Below the pieces are notes generated by a model. That model saw nothing but the letters and a program-made list of their open reading frames with translations. It had not been told where the DNA came from and made no database searches. Source: Cloeon dipterum (lineage: Eukaryota > Arthropoda > Insecta > Ephemeroptera > Baetidae). Taken from it: a stretch of DNA of 64,000 nucleotides. Position numbers and translations under genes: made by a program. The first letter of the stretch is position 1. Each line of letters begins with the position of its first letter. Below, one piece after another: positions 12,601 through 24,785 of this stretch. The stretch lies in contig NC_088789.1 in NCBI RefSeq assembly GCF_949628265.1, forward strand, positions 22,809,883-22,873,882. The letters are read 5' to 3'.

Positions 12601-15600
12601 TGAAGTGACAAACCTGAATGTCCCTTTGCAGCGTGTTGATCCTGTCCCCGTCTCTCTTCTTCTCCACGCGCAAGCGAGAAATTTCGGCCAGCTCCTTGTT
12701 TTGCAGGTTGATCTTCCTCTCCAGCTCTTTGATTTGCTGCCTTCGCTGCTCAGCAAGCCTGCAAACAACAAATTCAAGCGCGCTGCAAAAAGCCTGATTT
12801 GATCTTACATGGCAGACGCCTTGGAATTTGAGCCTTGCAGTTCGACCAACTGCTTCTCGAGGGAAACCTTCTGCATCTGCAGCTCCTCCACCTTTTGCTG
12901 CAGGCTGATGCACTTTTCCTCGTACTCTATCAAGGACATGTTGGACAGTTCCTTCATCTGCGCCTCCTTGGTCTCCAGCTCCGACTCAATGCCCTGAAGA
13001 CGAATATGTGCGTGAGCCTTTGCTATACAGTTAGCGACAAAAGAGCCTGCCTGGAGTTCTAGATTGAGTTGCTTCTGGTGCTGCTCGTATCCCTCTTCAG
13101 CTTCAGCGTGGGAAACGTTTTCAATAGGGCTTTGCGCGCCGTCTGGTTGGAAGTGAGTTGGACTGAGGCTGTGGTACACTTCAAAATCTTCATCTTCCAT
13201 GTCATCAACCACAATTCCAATGTGACGCTGGAAAAGATTAAATAATTTATTTATCAAAGATTGTCAATTTCCAATTTTATAAGGTGAAAGAGGATGTTGG
13301 AAATTTAGGCTTTTAGTGTATTATAAATTAATTAAGAATCAGAATCAGAGATTGAAAACCCCGGGATTCTTTCTAGATATATGCCTTACAGGGTTAAAAA
13401 TTCAAGGAATTCCCATTTTCGACTGAGAATTGGTTGGAAAGTGAATTTATCTTTTTCGCAATTGTTCGCAATTAAATTAATTGTACATAAAAGTGATACA
13501 TCTAAATTAAGATGAGAAAAGGCTACAAAGATAGTGGAAAATCAATAAATCAGACAGTAATCTCAACAATGTTCTAAGGAGTGAATGGATAAAATAAAAA
13601 TTGGGCATGATTTATGACGCGGGAAGTGTTTCTGTGAGAAACAACACTTAAAATTAACTTAAATTATATAGGTAAAGATATGTAAAGGACTATTTTTTCA
13701 TTTTGTGTGGTTTTAAGTTTTCTCTTTAGTTTGTGGTGTTTAAAATCAAGCACAAGCCCCCTTGATTTGAAGAAAGCTATTTACCAAGTAGTCCTTTGTC
13801 ATTGGAGACATATTTTTAATTCTGTCACTGAGAGTTTCGTTTGAGTCATCAGATATAGCTTGCTTCACCAGCGAAATAAGTTTCAAGTGGCCTGGTGGGC
13901 ACATTTGTCTTCCTTTCATCATTTTTTCCTGCTCAAGTAGATTCCTCAGGTTCTTCAGCTGTAATATAAATTAATTATACACTTTCCATATTGTACAAGA
14001 TTTTTCTACCTGAGTTTGCAACTCGCTGATCTCAGCCGCCTTCAGGTCGGCGTTCACAACAGGCTTGTTCTTGATCTTCAGCGCTCTGGTAGCGTAACGC
14101 AGAGTGCTTACGGTCTCTTGAAGATTTCCAGCTGCTGGGCTAACGCAAGCGATCATCAGTGTGTGCGAGTTGCCACCAAGCGAGTCTGAAATAGTTGCAT
14201 AACTTGAATAGGTACCAATCATTAAAAATAAGTGAATTTACAATAAAAATAACATGATTCACATAGTAATGTTCGCATCAATATTACAAACCAAACCCCT
14301 GGTAAAAAAATGCACCACATGTTTTCAGCGCGGAAAAGGCTAAAATCCAATAACAAAAATTAATTAATGTGATTTTAATTTACCTTGGAGGAGTCTGGTG
14401 AGTTTGCTGTCACGGTATGGAATGTGGCGGCCCCTCTTTTGCTCTGACAAGGCGCTGATGACGTTTCCAAGGGCCAAAAGTCCCTTGTTGATGTCGATGC
14501 CTTCCTGCATCCGCTCGCCAGTGGTGCCTGTTTTCTTTGCTCGCTCCGAGCCTGCCAGGTCGACTAGGGAGAATTTGCTGACTGTTGCAGGCGAGCTGGA
14601 AAATACAGCATGGTTAACATCTATGTCAATCAAATTTTTTTCTGCGTGAGGGAACAAAATTATTTGCAGATGTAATTTTTTAATTGAAAGAGAGGACCTG
14701 TGCTAATTACAAAAAATAAAATAAGAAATAAATCATGCGTCATACAGTGTTCCATGACATATTAAAGCAAGCCAGTGTACAATTTTGAATACAGTTTAAA
14801 CTTAAATTAATTCGCGGATGCTTACCCATCCAAATGGTTGCATTCCAACTTGATGGTAAACACAGCGTGGCTGCGGCTGGACACTACATTCATCGCTGTT
14901 GCTCCAGTTTTCCTGAACTGCGACCCCTGTTGAAATTCGAACTTGAAATTTCCAGACACAATTTTCAAAAATCCAAACGAACCTGAGCAAGCCACGACAA
15001 CGTCTCTTCAGGATTGGACACGGCAATTTCAGTCAGCCCTGGGACTATGATATTGCCAGTGCCGTCCTCTCTAATATCCAGAGGGCTGTTGGAACCGAGG
15101 TGGGTAGACGCCAGCAGATCTCGAAACTCTTCCATGTAAAGCTGCGATAGGAAAAAATTATTACCTCTCATTTAGAATGTAAAAAAGGCTAAAAACCAAT
15201 TTAAATCACAAGGAAAGTTTTGAAAATAGGCTAGACTGAACAGCAGATTGTTTAACATATCTCAGAAAAATGATAACTGAATAAATTAACTGATAAATTT
15301 TTCCACAAGATTAGTATTAGAGATTCCATCAAGATGGAGACTCAAAGCCTAATTTGAAAACTATTCATAAAAGCAAAGCAATTTAACCTCAAGAAAGGAG
15401 ACAGACACGTTGATCTCACAGTCAGTGGACAACTCAATTCTGTCAAAAATATACTGGATCGACTTGAGGATCATGCCAGCGTCACGTCCCTCTCCGCCGC
15501 TAGTGCCCATCGTGTATGTCTTTCCTGACCCTGTTTGTCCATAGGCCAGGATCGTCAGGTTGTAGCCTTTGAACAGGTTCTCCAACAGGGGTTTGACCGA

Positions 15601-15783
15601 CTTGCTGAACACTTCCTCCTGAGTGCTGGACACGCCATACACGTCAGTAAAGGAAAAGGCTTGATCGGAATCACGAACACTAACCACCTTGCCAAAGGTG
15701 GTGACAGCTTCACTTTGAGAGCTTGAACGCTCCTTTTCGTTCAAAGGGCGAACACGCACGGCGACCTGCAAGCTCTCCGACAT
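9649..15783 (-). CDS. KIF4: KIF4-type chromokinesin (plus-end kinesin, kinesin-4 family)
   Basis: Eighteen exons join in frame to 1,022 residues: 15783-15388, 15141-14983, 14926-14826, 14595-14384, 14185-14010, 13958-13785, 13227-13051, 12993-12809, 12758-12614, 12285-12100, 12046-11813, 11760-11628, 11572-11355, 11297-11199, 11015-10911, 10339-10139, 10006-9927 and 9736-9649. The motor domain (residues 1-350) has the P-loop GQTGSGKT at 82-89, switch I NVVSSRSH and switch [11 protein letters not shown] coiled coil follows to about residue 780. A Cys-rich CXC domain lies near 927-960 ([25 protein letters not shown]), the kinesin-4 signature that binds an iron-sulfur cluster in human KIF4A. A basic tail (EKRKKRMF) ends the protein. 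KIF4 binds chromosomes and PRC1 and shortens midzone microtubules in anaphase. It is shorter than human KIF4A (1,232 aa). The intron at 13050-12994 has a GC donor. The start ATG directly abuts an acceptor (TTTTAG|ATG), so the 5' UTR is in an upstream exon. Confidence 0.95.
12994..13050 (-). other. 57-nt GC-AG intron in KIF4
   Basis: The minus-strand segment starts GCAGGC after CTCCAG, ends CTTCAG, and contains a CTAAC branch-like motif. Its length is a multiple of three and it has no stop, so it can also be read through. Removing it aligns [14 protein letters not shown] with the kinesin-4 coiled coil without a gap. Retaining it would insert 19 residues. Confidence 0.7.
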
Positions 15784-17034
15784 CTAAAACGGGAAGAAGA
15801 TTTAGTTTTTGGTTTTTGGAGTTCAACATGAAACAATTTTTCGCAATTAACACAAGCCATGAAGCCACGTTAAAAATTAAAAGTCCTTTTAGTTTACACA
15901 AATGGTTAAACGTTAGGTTTCAAGTTGGAAATGAATAGAGTTGAAAATGTCCATTTTGTCCTTACTTTGATGATACAAAAATTAAAGATATCAGACGATA
16001 ACCACCGCTCCTCACTGCCAGGAGCCCGTTTGAAAGGTCACAGGTTTAGTTCTGAAAATAAGCAGAATCTGAAAATATAGCTCATTTCACAGAAAGTTTA
16101 TCTTTTCATAATCAAGCCGCATCAAAATTTTAACCATTTTAACAATTTCTTCAAATTTAAAAGTTTGCAAAATTTAAATTTCTTTATACATTATCATACA
16201 CGCATTAATCTCTGACAAAAATGTAAAATCATGTGAGAAACATAAAACAGAAATGATCCTCTAAAGGCTTAAAACAACTGTTGGTTGGTGTGGTGTCCAA
16301 AACCTAACGTTTATCTCAGGCTTTCATAATGAATCCTTAAAAATATATTTACAATATCATACACCTTTCCGATGTTAAATCACAAATTTTCCGATTTCCA
16401 TTAGAAATAATTTAAAATGTATCATATTATACATGCCTTCATTTGGACCTTTTGAATCCACAGACGACCTGGGAATTTGTTATCAGGGCAGACAACACAG
16501 AAAATTTGCAGTGGAATTCCCTAAACAAACGAGAAATTTATTCCAACAGGTATAACAGGCGGATTCTACAGGCACCAAACGGTCATTCTCACATTCTGCT
16601 GAAAATTCCAATTCGAAACAAAATAGAACAGTGCCGGCATCACCAGCCAATGAGAGAAGTAGATTAATAAAAAGGAGAGATTGATGGACCTATGAGCGAA
16701 TTGCGCGCCAAGCGTTCAAGACGAATCAAGAGGCTGACTGTCTAATGTCTATTTTTACTACCATATGATTGGGAAGTTCTGAAACTAGAAATGGTTTGGA
16801 GTACGAAACAGCACCATCATTATTCGCGGGAGATTTAAAAATAAGAAGAGGACATGATAATTTTCATTTTCTCTGATGGCTCTCTTTTGAGTTGTCGAAC
16901 TCAAGTTAAGTCGCTTTGTTATTATTTCCTTCTGTCAGTCAGTTCAAATTTGATCAAATAACAAAACAGTTCGACCGAAGAATTGGTGCTGAAAGGAGCA
17001 GCCCTATTTTCCAAAGATTACATAGCTATAAAGG
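15784..17034. promoter_or_regulatory. Divergent KIF4/COPS9 upstream region
   Basis: A minus-strand donor GTAAG at 15965-15961 marks a KIF4 5' UTR exon upstream of about 15966. On the plus strand, TCAGTC/TCAGTT initiator-like motifs at 16935-16944 lie 95 bp before the COPS9 start. The rest is AT-rich with no gene seen. Confidence 0.45.
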
Positions 17035-17345
17035 ATGAAGCCAATCATTGCTGTTGATGAAATGTTCCCTGAGGGAGCTGGACCTTACATGGACTTGGAA
17101 GAGGTTTGTTTACAAGTTTGATGATTATTGAAAATTTGTACGCCATAATTATAAATGTATTCATCATTTTCCGCAGGCTGGTGGATCGAGTGGACTTCTC
17201 ATGGATTTGGCTGCTAACGAAAGGGCGATACACGCAGACTTTTTCAATGGTAAATCGCATTATATGAAGCTTCAGTACAAGAATGTGACTTATTTTTCTT
17301 TTCGCAGATTTTGAAGACTTGTATGACGATGAGGATCTGAAATAA
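17035..17345 (+). CDS. COPS9: COPS9 (CSN9/CSNAP), smallest COP9 signalosome subunit
   Basis: Three tiny exons, 17035-17103, 17177-17249 and 17308-17345, join to 59 residues. The sequence keeps the family core almost unchanged: [12 protein letters not shown], then [14 protein letters not shown] and [14 protein letters not shown] (human: [41 protein letters not shown]). The family is 57 aa in human. It is an acidic peptide that docks on the COP9 signalosome and tunes its release from cullin-RING ligases. The N-terminus carries two additional residues (MKPIIAVDE). Each exon alone is below usual ORF cut-offs, so it is easily missed. It is convergent with TFDP. Confidence 0.96.
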
Positions 17346-17848
17346 AAAGCGGACTGTATGCTGTAAAATTTTATTTATTTACCGATAGACATTATTTTTA
17401 TACACTACCAGACTAAGATTTCGCGAGTCAGCCAGACTGTTCTGCGAAAAGTCATGGCCAAGTTGAATTAACATCTTTACAAAACCTTCCGTTCATTGTT
17501 ATGATTACAGTGCACTTAAACAATATACGTTTGAAAATAAATGTTTGAACCTTGTACTTGTGGGCACAACTGTAAAATGTTATAATTCAGAAACCAAAGT
17601 AAGTATCATCTGTACATTTGTCAGGTTCCGTTACTTCCTCAGTCTGACCTTTCAAGATCTGCTTTTTACGCAGATAAACTGGTTAAAATAAAACACAGGC
17701 GACGATTCTGCCCATTTTTGTTTTCATAAAAACAAGTCATCTAATAACTTGGAACAGAGACAAGGCAGATGACGCTCCCGTTAAATTAAAAATCCTCTAT
17801 CGAGACGAGCAAAAACACACGAAAACCAAAATGAAGTAGATGGCATGC
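17346..17848. other. Shared 3' region of COPS9 and TFDP
   Basis: Convergent 503-bp spacer. An AATAAA near the COPS9 stop and AATAAATG near 17537 are candidate plus-strand poly(A) signals. Nothing else seen. Confidence 0.5.
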
Positions 17849-20800
17849 TCAAACATCTAGGTCGCTGTCTGAGTCAACCTCTCCGTCTGAGAAGTTGAAC
17901 GTAGGAGACCCAGTATCTTGTCCGGTGGCGTCTAGTTCGCCCTGAGAGAATCCAGAGATGTCGCCGAGGGGATCCTCAGCGTCATCATCTCCTGCCGTCA
18001 TGTCTCCAAGAGCTGTTGTATTTCCAGAGTTAATAAACACAGAGTCTTCAAAATGAAATTGTCACCTCTTCTCCTTGCGAGACTTGGACCAGGCTTCACG
18101 TCGACAGGGAAGTCCGGCTGTAATGAGCCCATCGCGAGTTCTAGAATCGTGCACGGACCTGTCAGTTTAGTTGTGGACATGTTAATTGGAAAGCTTACGT
18201 GTGACATATGACTCGAGCGAAGAAGGCACAAGTGAACGAGCCCTGACCAGGTCTTCTTCGGAACACTCAGCCTTTTCAAGGCCCAGAGCTAGTCCCATGC
18301 GTTTTAGCACTTCCATATCATCATGAATTTCAAACTTGTTGTCAAAGTTGAAAATGTATTCGCGCCTGGTGTAATTATAAATATTAGCATTAACATTTAT
18401 ACTCAAAACTATCAAGCAACAAAATAGCATACTGATCAAAATACATTTTGGGAGTATCTGTCCAAATGCCCAAGTTCGCAGGGAGGACATTTTTCTAGAT
18501 ATAAATTTTATTACAACCCGGTTGTTTCTCCATCAGTCAAAAAATACTATTTTTGTGTTTGTAAGAAATGTATTTTGATCTTTTTTCCTAGAAAACAACA
18601 CAATTAAAAATACGTCATAGGAATATTAAAACTAAATCCTCCTTTCAAACAATTTCAATTAAATTAAAATGAAATAGCGCACAAGAAACACATACATGAG
18701 CACACAATTAACATACACGAGTGACATACTTATCACTAGAAATGCTGCAATCAACTGTTGTGTCTTTTCCTGTGTGAACAAGAATGAACGGCAGCTGGAT
18801 GCTAGAATTTGCACTAGGCGGCCCATTGGAGGCCTCGTTTTTACGATTACGCTCCACCAGATTTTTGAAGGCTATTTGCTATCATAATAAATGTAAAAGT
18901 GTAATTTTGAGGGAAATACAGGTAATGCTTACTTGAAGAATGAGATCTCCCAACTGCTTCATCTTTTGTTTGATGGCGGTTGCGCGGCGGATTTTATCCT
19001 TCTCCAAGGCAATGCATTCCTGCTGGGAATTGGTCGGCAGGCCTAACCACCGAATTTCTTTTTTCTCTTTGGAGATTATGTTCATGGCCATCAGGACGTT
19101 CAAAGCGTCATACACACGCCTGCGTATGTTCTTTTGGTCGTACTGCGAGAGAAATTCAAGTGAGTCAAATGCAGAGATAGGGATTTTAAATTACGTACCT
19201 GATCAGCAGAGTTGAAGCAGTTGGCGGGGTTGGTGAACTCTGCCACTAACTCGTCCGCCACTTCATTGTAGCTTGTGGTGCCTTTCCTCCGCACCTTTTC
19301 ACACACCTTCTTTGAGAAGTGCCTCAAGCCTTTGCCGCCCTTTTCGGACTTGCGGCGTTTGCCACCATGTGAAGCGGGAATGTTCGTACTCTTGCTAGCA
19401 CCAGGACCACCCCAACTGAAACACAAAAAGTATTTTAAACCAATCCCAAAATTCAAATTAATTGCACACTCCCAAAAATCATTTAATTTTGGAGGTAGTT
19501 AATTACTACATACTGGAATTTTTGTCCCCTTTAAACAAAATATAAGTTTTAAATTTTATAACCTTAACTATTCATTCCTGTGTAAATCAAATTTAAAAAG
19601 CTGACAGCGTCGTTTTTTTAAAAAAAAAATACACTAACAAAATAAGGTAAATCCAACAATTTAGTAACTAAAAATTTAATTTTTCTAAAACAATTTTATC
19701 AAATTTATTGTAAGGTATTATTATATTATGTCAGTTATTAACCTCAAAGGCGTTCTAGTGTAGTAAGAAAAGCAAAAAGCATTCATTTCTACCAAAAATA
19801 TTTTTTTAAAACTGCAGGAAACTTTACTGTTGCAATAATTACTGCATCAAATTTTGATTAGGACTGATAACTATGCAAAAAAATAAATCATTAGGTTGTA
19901 ATAAATTCCTTACTATTCAGCGGAATAGTCAGCTTCAGCCTGTTGTCGCTTCCTCGAGTGGTCCAGAATGGGTGAAATGAACGTCTTTTGCGAACCATTG
20001 CTGGGGGGTGACACTTTGCTTCCGACGATGTGCACATTCGCCCCGTCCAGCTGCAGAGTGTTTTGGGTGATGGCCCTCGAAGGCTCGGCTTTGAGCACAG
20101 CTGCGGCGGTTCTGATGTTTGCGGGAGACGCAGATACGATTTTTGCATTTTTCGGCAGAAGAATCGTCTCGCCTGGAGAAGAGCCCGAAGTAAGCTTTTG
20201 AGGAGTGCTCAGGAGCAACTTTGTCGGTGTTCCTGAGAGGCCGGCCTGCTGGATCGGAATGGTCAGAATCTGGGCCCCTGCAAACGTCATGGGTAAGTGT
20301 TGGTTGCTCCAGGGTAGATTCAAGCTGGACTTACTCTGTCCTGCGACATTCTTTGTACCGATCGTTTTTAAAACTTGACCGGTAGACAAGACCATAGACT
20401 AAAGAGAAGAGATGTCAAATTAAATTTGTGTAAAAGGTCAGGACAGGTTTGTTTGTGTACCGATTGTGGCGACTCTTGCAGCGGTTTCACGACAGTTCTG
20501 AACTGTCCTGTTATTGGCGACCCGACAGAGACCAAATTTGGCTTTGACGGAGTGCTGGTCGATTGCTGAACAACTTTAATGAACTGGGGCTGGCCTGGAA
20601 TTGAATAAATAATAATAATATCACGTCAATACTCATTTCACAACTTGAATTATTTTCCAATTCATCACAGAGAAATACACAGAGAGCTTTTCATAGAAGG
20701 GCGGATTTAATGATAGGTTTAACTTTAATCTTTCGACAGGATGTTTTAATTATTTTATCATAAACTTAATAAAATAATTACACATAAACCCAGACGCACC

Positions 20801-20985
20801 GGCGCGGCTGTATTTTCAAAGTATTAAATTATTATAATAAAATTATATTAGTACGCAAACTTCACGGCAGCGGGCAAAGCGGATGGCGGCGTTAGATGGG
20901 CATTGAACAAGTGGAAATAGAGTTTGATTTTAAACTCACCATTGGCATCGTGGATGACCAAGTTGACTGTGTTGCCTTGCGACAT
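17849..20985 (-). CDS. TFDP1: Transcription factor Dp (E2F dimerisation partner)
   Basis: Nine exons join to 548 residues: 20985-20940, 20594-20461, 20398-19914, 19415-19199, 19142-18933, 18878-18730, 18365-18199, 18140-18066 and 18012-17849. The winged-helix DNA-binding domain starts near residue 248 with the DEF box ([15 protein letters not shown]) and continues [18 protein letters not shown] and [20 protein letters not shown], nearly identical to human TFDP1. The dimerisation and marked-box part ([20 protein letters not shown]) follows, then an acidic tail. Dp pairs with E2F to control S-phase genes and is part of the DREAM complex. The protein is longer than human TFDP1 (410 aa), mainly from a Ser/Thr/Pro-rich N-terminal region of about 200 residues encoded by one 485-nt exon. 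It is divergent from the SAMD12-like gene. Confidence 0.95.
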
Positions 20986-21824
20986 TTCAGATCTTTTAGG
21001 AATCGAACAACGCAGGGGGCATCAATAAATGTAGTCACCATAAACACTGAACGCACGCTGCAGAAGCTGAAACAGCACGGTCAACATCAAAATGGCGACC
21101 ATTTAGTATAAATTGCCTCGAAATTACGCAAATAGCACTCGCAAAGCTAAGCCCGTGATCACAAGCGTCAAAGGAAACGGGAGAGGACTAGTTTAGGAAC
21201 GTCCTGCAATCGTTTTCTATGAAATCCGTGAGCGTTACGAGTGCGGGAATCAATCCGAAATAGTCACCCACCGGGATCGGGATAGTCGTCGGCGACGACA
21301 AGCGGCAAGCTTGGCGGTCCGCGGTCGTAACAGCGAGCGCTACGATTGGCGTAGAGGCCAATTTAAAAGGTCACGTGACACGAACAGATGGAAAATACTA
21401 CGGTTGCAAGGAAAATATTTTTCCGGCGAATCTGGCTTAAATACTCGATTCGCAATTGAAAATTTCAAGTGTGGATATGTATCAGATTGTTACCAGTTTC
21501 GGCGGACGCAAGATTGCCACGATAGTAAGGGCGCGGGACCTGTGGTTTCGTGATTTCACAAAGTGGCGCTCAGAAACTTCCTTTCTGCTGCCTCTGAATT
21601 GAGCCAATCAGAAGCGTGCATTCCTCGGACGGCACTCGTGATTCGTTATTTCGATTTAAACGCCCCACATGAACAAACATCTGAGGAAAAAAACACGACA
21701 AAAAGTTGCTAAAGCCTTCTGGTTGGACCTGACATTGAGATGATCAGATCGAAAGCGATTTAAAACCCTGAAAGATTATTTATTTCTGTGCATTTAGAAG
21801 TTATGTCTTCTTGGCTCTGATGTT
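20986..21824. promoter_or_regulatory. Divergent TFDP/SAMD12-like promoter region
   Basis: GC-richer 0.84-kb spacer between two start codons. A short upstream ORF (ATG at 21803, six codons) precedes the SAM gene start. No TATA box is obvious. Open frames here look non-coding. Confidence 0.45.
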
Positions 21825-24768
21825 ATGGCGGATGAAAACTCGTCGTCTCCAAGCACCTGTGCTAAATCAAAGGTGATCCACAGTCAGACAAACCTCCGAA
21901 ACTTAAAAAATACGTACATACATACAAATAAAATGTTATTGTGCATACCTTATTGATTTTATTTTACTTTCTCCACGAAGGTCTTGCCAGATTGGAATTT
22001 TTAAATAAATTTGCGATGTGATAGATGTTTACGTTCTTCAAATTAGAAGTGTTTTATGTTTAATTGATTCAGTGTTTTGATTGCAAATAATTGTGCGTTT
22101 GCAGTTGAAAGCGAGACCGAAACCTGTAGTCCTCTGGACGTCATCTGACGTTGACAAGTGGCTTCGTCGGTGCTGCAGTGATTTGTTTCACGAAATTCAC
22201 ACCAAATTCTCAGAGGTAATGCTGTAAATGTTTATGTAGTCAAAGCCAGAACACCCAGATCAGATGAATAGAAACGAATAATGAATCTCAATGGTGAGAG
22301 AGTCAAATGCTGATATCCCGCAGGATGAAGACTGAACAGCAATCGGCACCGGTGCCGGCCGCGGTCTCGTCCGAGTGCTCGTTCACTCATCAGCAACAGG
22401 TCTCAGGGCCAAGTTTCACCTCGCCGGCCTGCTTCCTGCCCTTCGCCGGGCCGGGTTTCAGTCTGACGCCCCTGACGCCGGTCAGGGTGGAGACGGAGCA
22501 GCCGCTGAGCAGCAGTCTGCACCCGGGCCGCAAACCGACGCGGCTCGGTGATGAACGGCCCTACGCGTGTCTCGCGTGCGGCAAGGCGTTCAAGCAGAAG
22601 GCCACACTAAACCAGCACGAACGCATCCACACGGGCGCCAAGCCCTACTCGTGCCCTGAGTGCGGCAAGTGCTTTCGGCAGCAGAGCAACCTCACGCAGC
22701 ACCTACGCATCCACGTCGGCGAGACGCATTTTCCTTGCCAATACTGCCAGAAGAGTTTCAAGCAGAGGCACCTGCTGGGCCAGCACCTGCTCACGCACCA
22801 CGGCCACCTCGAGCCCAGCCCCACCATGGTTCCCAAGCAGGACCACTGGCCGGGGGGCATGGAGGCCTCTGTCCTTGCTGGAATGTCAGGTACTAATTCA
22901 ATTGTTGCATATTCAGGGCAGCAAAATAAATAATAATATAATATTTTATTAGTATAATGCAAATTCCGTTTCATAGTTTTCCTGACCTGATAAATTGATT
23001 TTAATTTTGGGAAATTTCCTTTCCATTTAGATATTTTTAATTTACCTAGTCTCATGCCCCCTAATCAAATTGTTTATCATTGTTCTAAATTGAAATTTAC
23101 AAGAAAATTTATTTCGTCATCAAAATTAAACAATGTAACTTCCTCTGTGTATATTTCTACATGCGCGTCCTTTATTAATACGAAGATAAATAAACAGCTT
23201 GCTACACATTGAGGAAACTGCATATTTCACAATCATGGCAACTCGCGTGCTTCTGCCTTCATTAGCATCTATCAAGAATAATTCATTTTGTTTCATTGAT
23301 TTTTACAAATTTTATGGGCCTGATTATTTCATTTTCTTTTTAATTTACAATTTTAAATAGCCTTTAAATCCATTTAAAATACGTTGAAAATTTCTAGATT
23401 AGTAATGTGATAAAAACTAGAAAATTTAAATCGTTTTTAACCTCTGAAAATTTTATTTTGACCAAAATATTCGTGTTTTAATCAGTTTTTGGTCGTAATA
23501 GTCGTTCTAAGAGATTGAAAGTGAGGTATTAATTTACTAGGTGTTTAATTTTGAGATAATTAAAATTAAAACACGTAAATTTTCGCAAGATTTATTTTCT
23601 AAAATTTTCTTTGCATTCACATAAATTATCAGACTTTCAAGATTCTCGAATCTCCCCAAGTGCAAAAAATTAAAATGGGGAAAGAAAAACTTTTATTTGA
23701 AGGATCGGAATATTTTCTAATGGAAAATGTGGACGGCTTGAGAGAGAAATCAAATTTTCAAAGCAACATTATTGATTTTTTTCCACATTTTGGCATTATG
23801 TTTTTTTTAAGTTAGCTGCTTTTGTTAGTTTTTAGCTGAAAAATAAGGTTACAGTCGATTTTTCCCACAATTTTGCGTTTCGTTAAGTCATGCTTAAAAG
23901 AATGCTCAGCAATACATAGTTGACCATTAAAAATTCGCAAGTCAAAAAAAAATTAGTATATGTTATTGAAGTTTAACGTCAATTTTGCTCACTCCCATAT
24001 TCAAACATGTTTCAAATGATCATTTCTCCCTTTTGTTTGTTGCACTCGCAGGCTTTTCGATGCCACAGCCGATGAGCAAGGGCAAGAAGTACTTCAACAA
24101 GGACGAGCACCTGCCGGAGCTGATCCCGATGGGTCGGAACGCGGCGGGCATGCCGCTCTTTCTGCACTGCACCATCTGCAAGGAGGACTTCAAGCAGAAG
24201 GACACGCTGCTGCAACACGGCTGCGTGCACATTTCTGCGCGGCCGTACCAGTGCCTCGAGTGCGGCAAGCGCTTCAAGCAGCAGTGCCACCTGATGCAGC
24301 ACCTGCGCATCCACACGGACGAGAAGCCGTACAAGTGCAGCGTGTGCGAGAAGGCCTTCCGGCAGCGCACCAACCTCAACCAGCACCTGAAGACGCACTA
24401 CGGCACCGTCACCTCCACGTCGGCCCCCGCGGCGGCCGAGAATCCGCCTTTGAATCTGTCGGACGTGAAACATGTGATTCCTGAGACAATACTCTCCACT
24501 TGACTTGTCTGATCTGGGTGTTTGTTTCTGGCTTTATTTTTACCCGCTTTGACCCGTGATTTTAATTGTGACCCACAATGCGCAGCACGACATCACTGGT
24601 CGAACGCTGCTCAGACTGGACGATAATTCTCTGCGGAGAATCGGAATCTCCAGCAAAGCGCACAGGGAGGAGATCTGGAGAGAGATTTTGAAACTGCAGC
24701 TCAAGACGGACATTCTGTCATTCAGAGACGCTGAGCGACGTGTTGCGATCAACATTGAGTGGATGTGA
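21825..24768 (+). CDS. SAM-domain protein, SAMD12-like
   Basis: Three exons, 21825-21872, 22105-22215 and 24586-24768, all split between codons, give 113 residues. After a short Ser-rich leader comes a sterile alpha motif: VVLWTSSDVDKWLRRCC, then the exon junction, then HDITGRTLLRLDDNSLRRIGI. Human SAMD12 reads VALWTQQDVCKWLKKHC and [21 protein letters not shown] at the same places. SAM domains of this kind act in protein-protein or polymer contacts. A cellular role here is not known. The second intron (22216-24585) contains a complete zinc-finger gene on the same strand. The stop codon is 17 nt before the NDUFAF7 start. Confidence 0.85.
22325..24503 (+). CDS. C2H2 zinc-finger protein nested in the SAM gene intron
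   Basis: Two exons, 22325-22889 and 24052-24503, join (GMSG|FSMPQ) to 338 residues. There are six C2H2 fingers in two blocks of three: residues about 78-150 (YACLACGKAFKQKATLNQH and two more) and about 225-300 (LHCTICKEDFKQKDTLLQH and two more), with TGEKP-like linkers. This indicates a nuclear DNA-binding regulator. I do not recognise an orthologue. The start at 22325 follows an AG acceptor (CCCGCAG|G). Only an upstream exon ending in phase 2, or a non-coding one, could splice to it, so it is not an alternative exon of the SAM gene (all phase 0). ATG at 22307 is an alternative start. Third codon positions are strongly G/C-biased, unlike neighbouring genes. Confidence 0.85.
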
Positions 24769-24785
24769 TTTTTTACTCACCTAAA

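Noticed and set aside
16029-16034. TTTGAA (CHR-like) upstream of KIF4
   Set aside because: KIF4 is a G2/M gene in other animals, but a six-base motif in AT-rich DNA is expected by chance.
24012-24473. 153-codon frame antisense to the second zinc-finger exon
   Set aside because: It mirrors the strong GC3 bias of the finger-coding strand and is Arg/Leu-rich shadow sequence.
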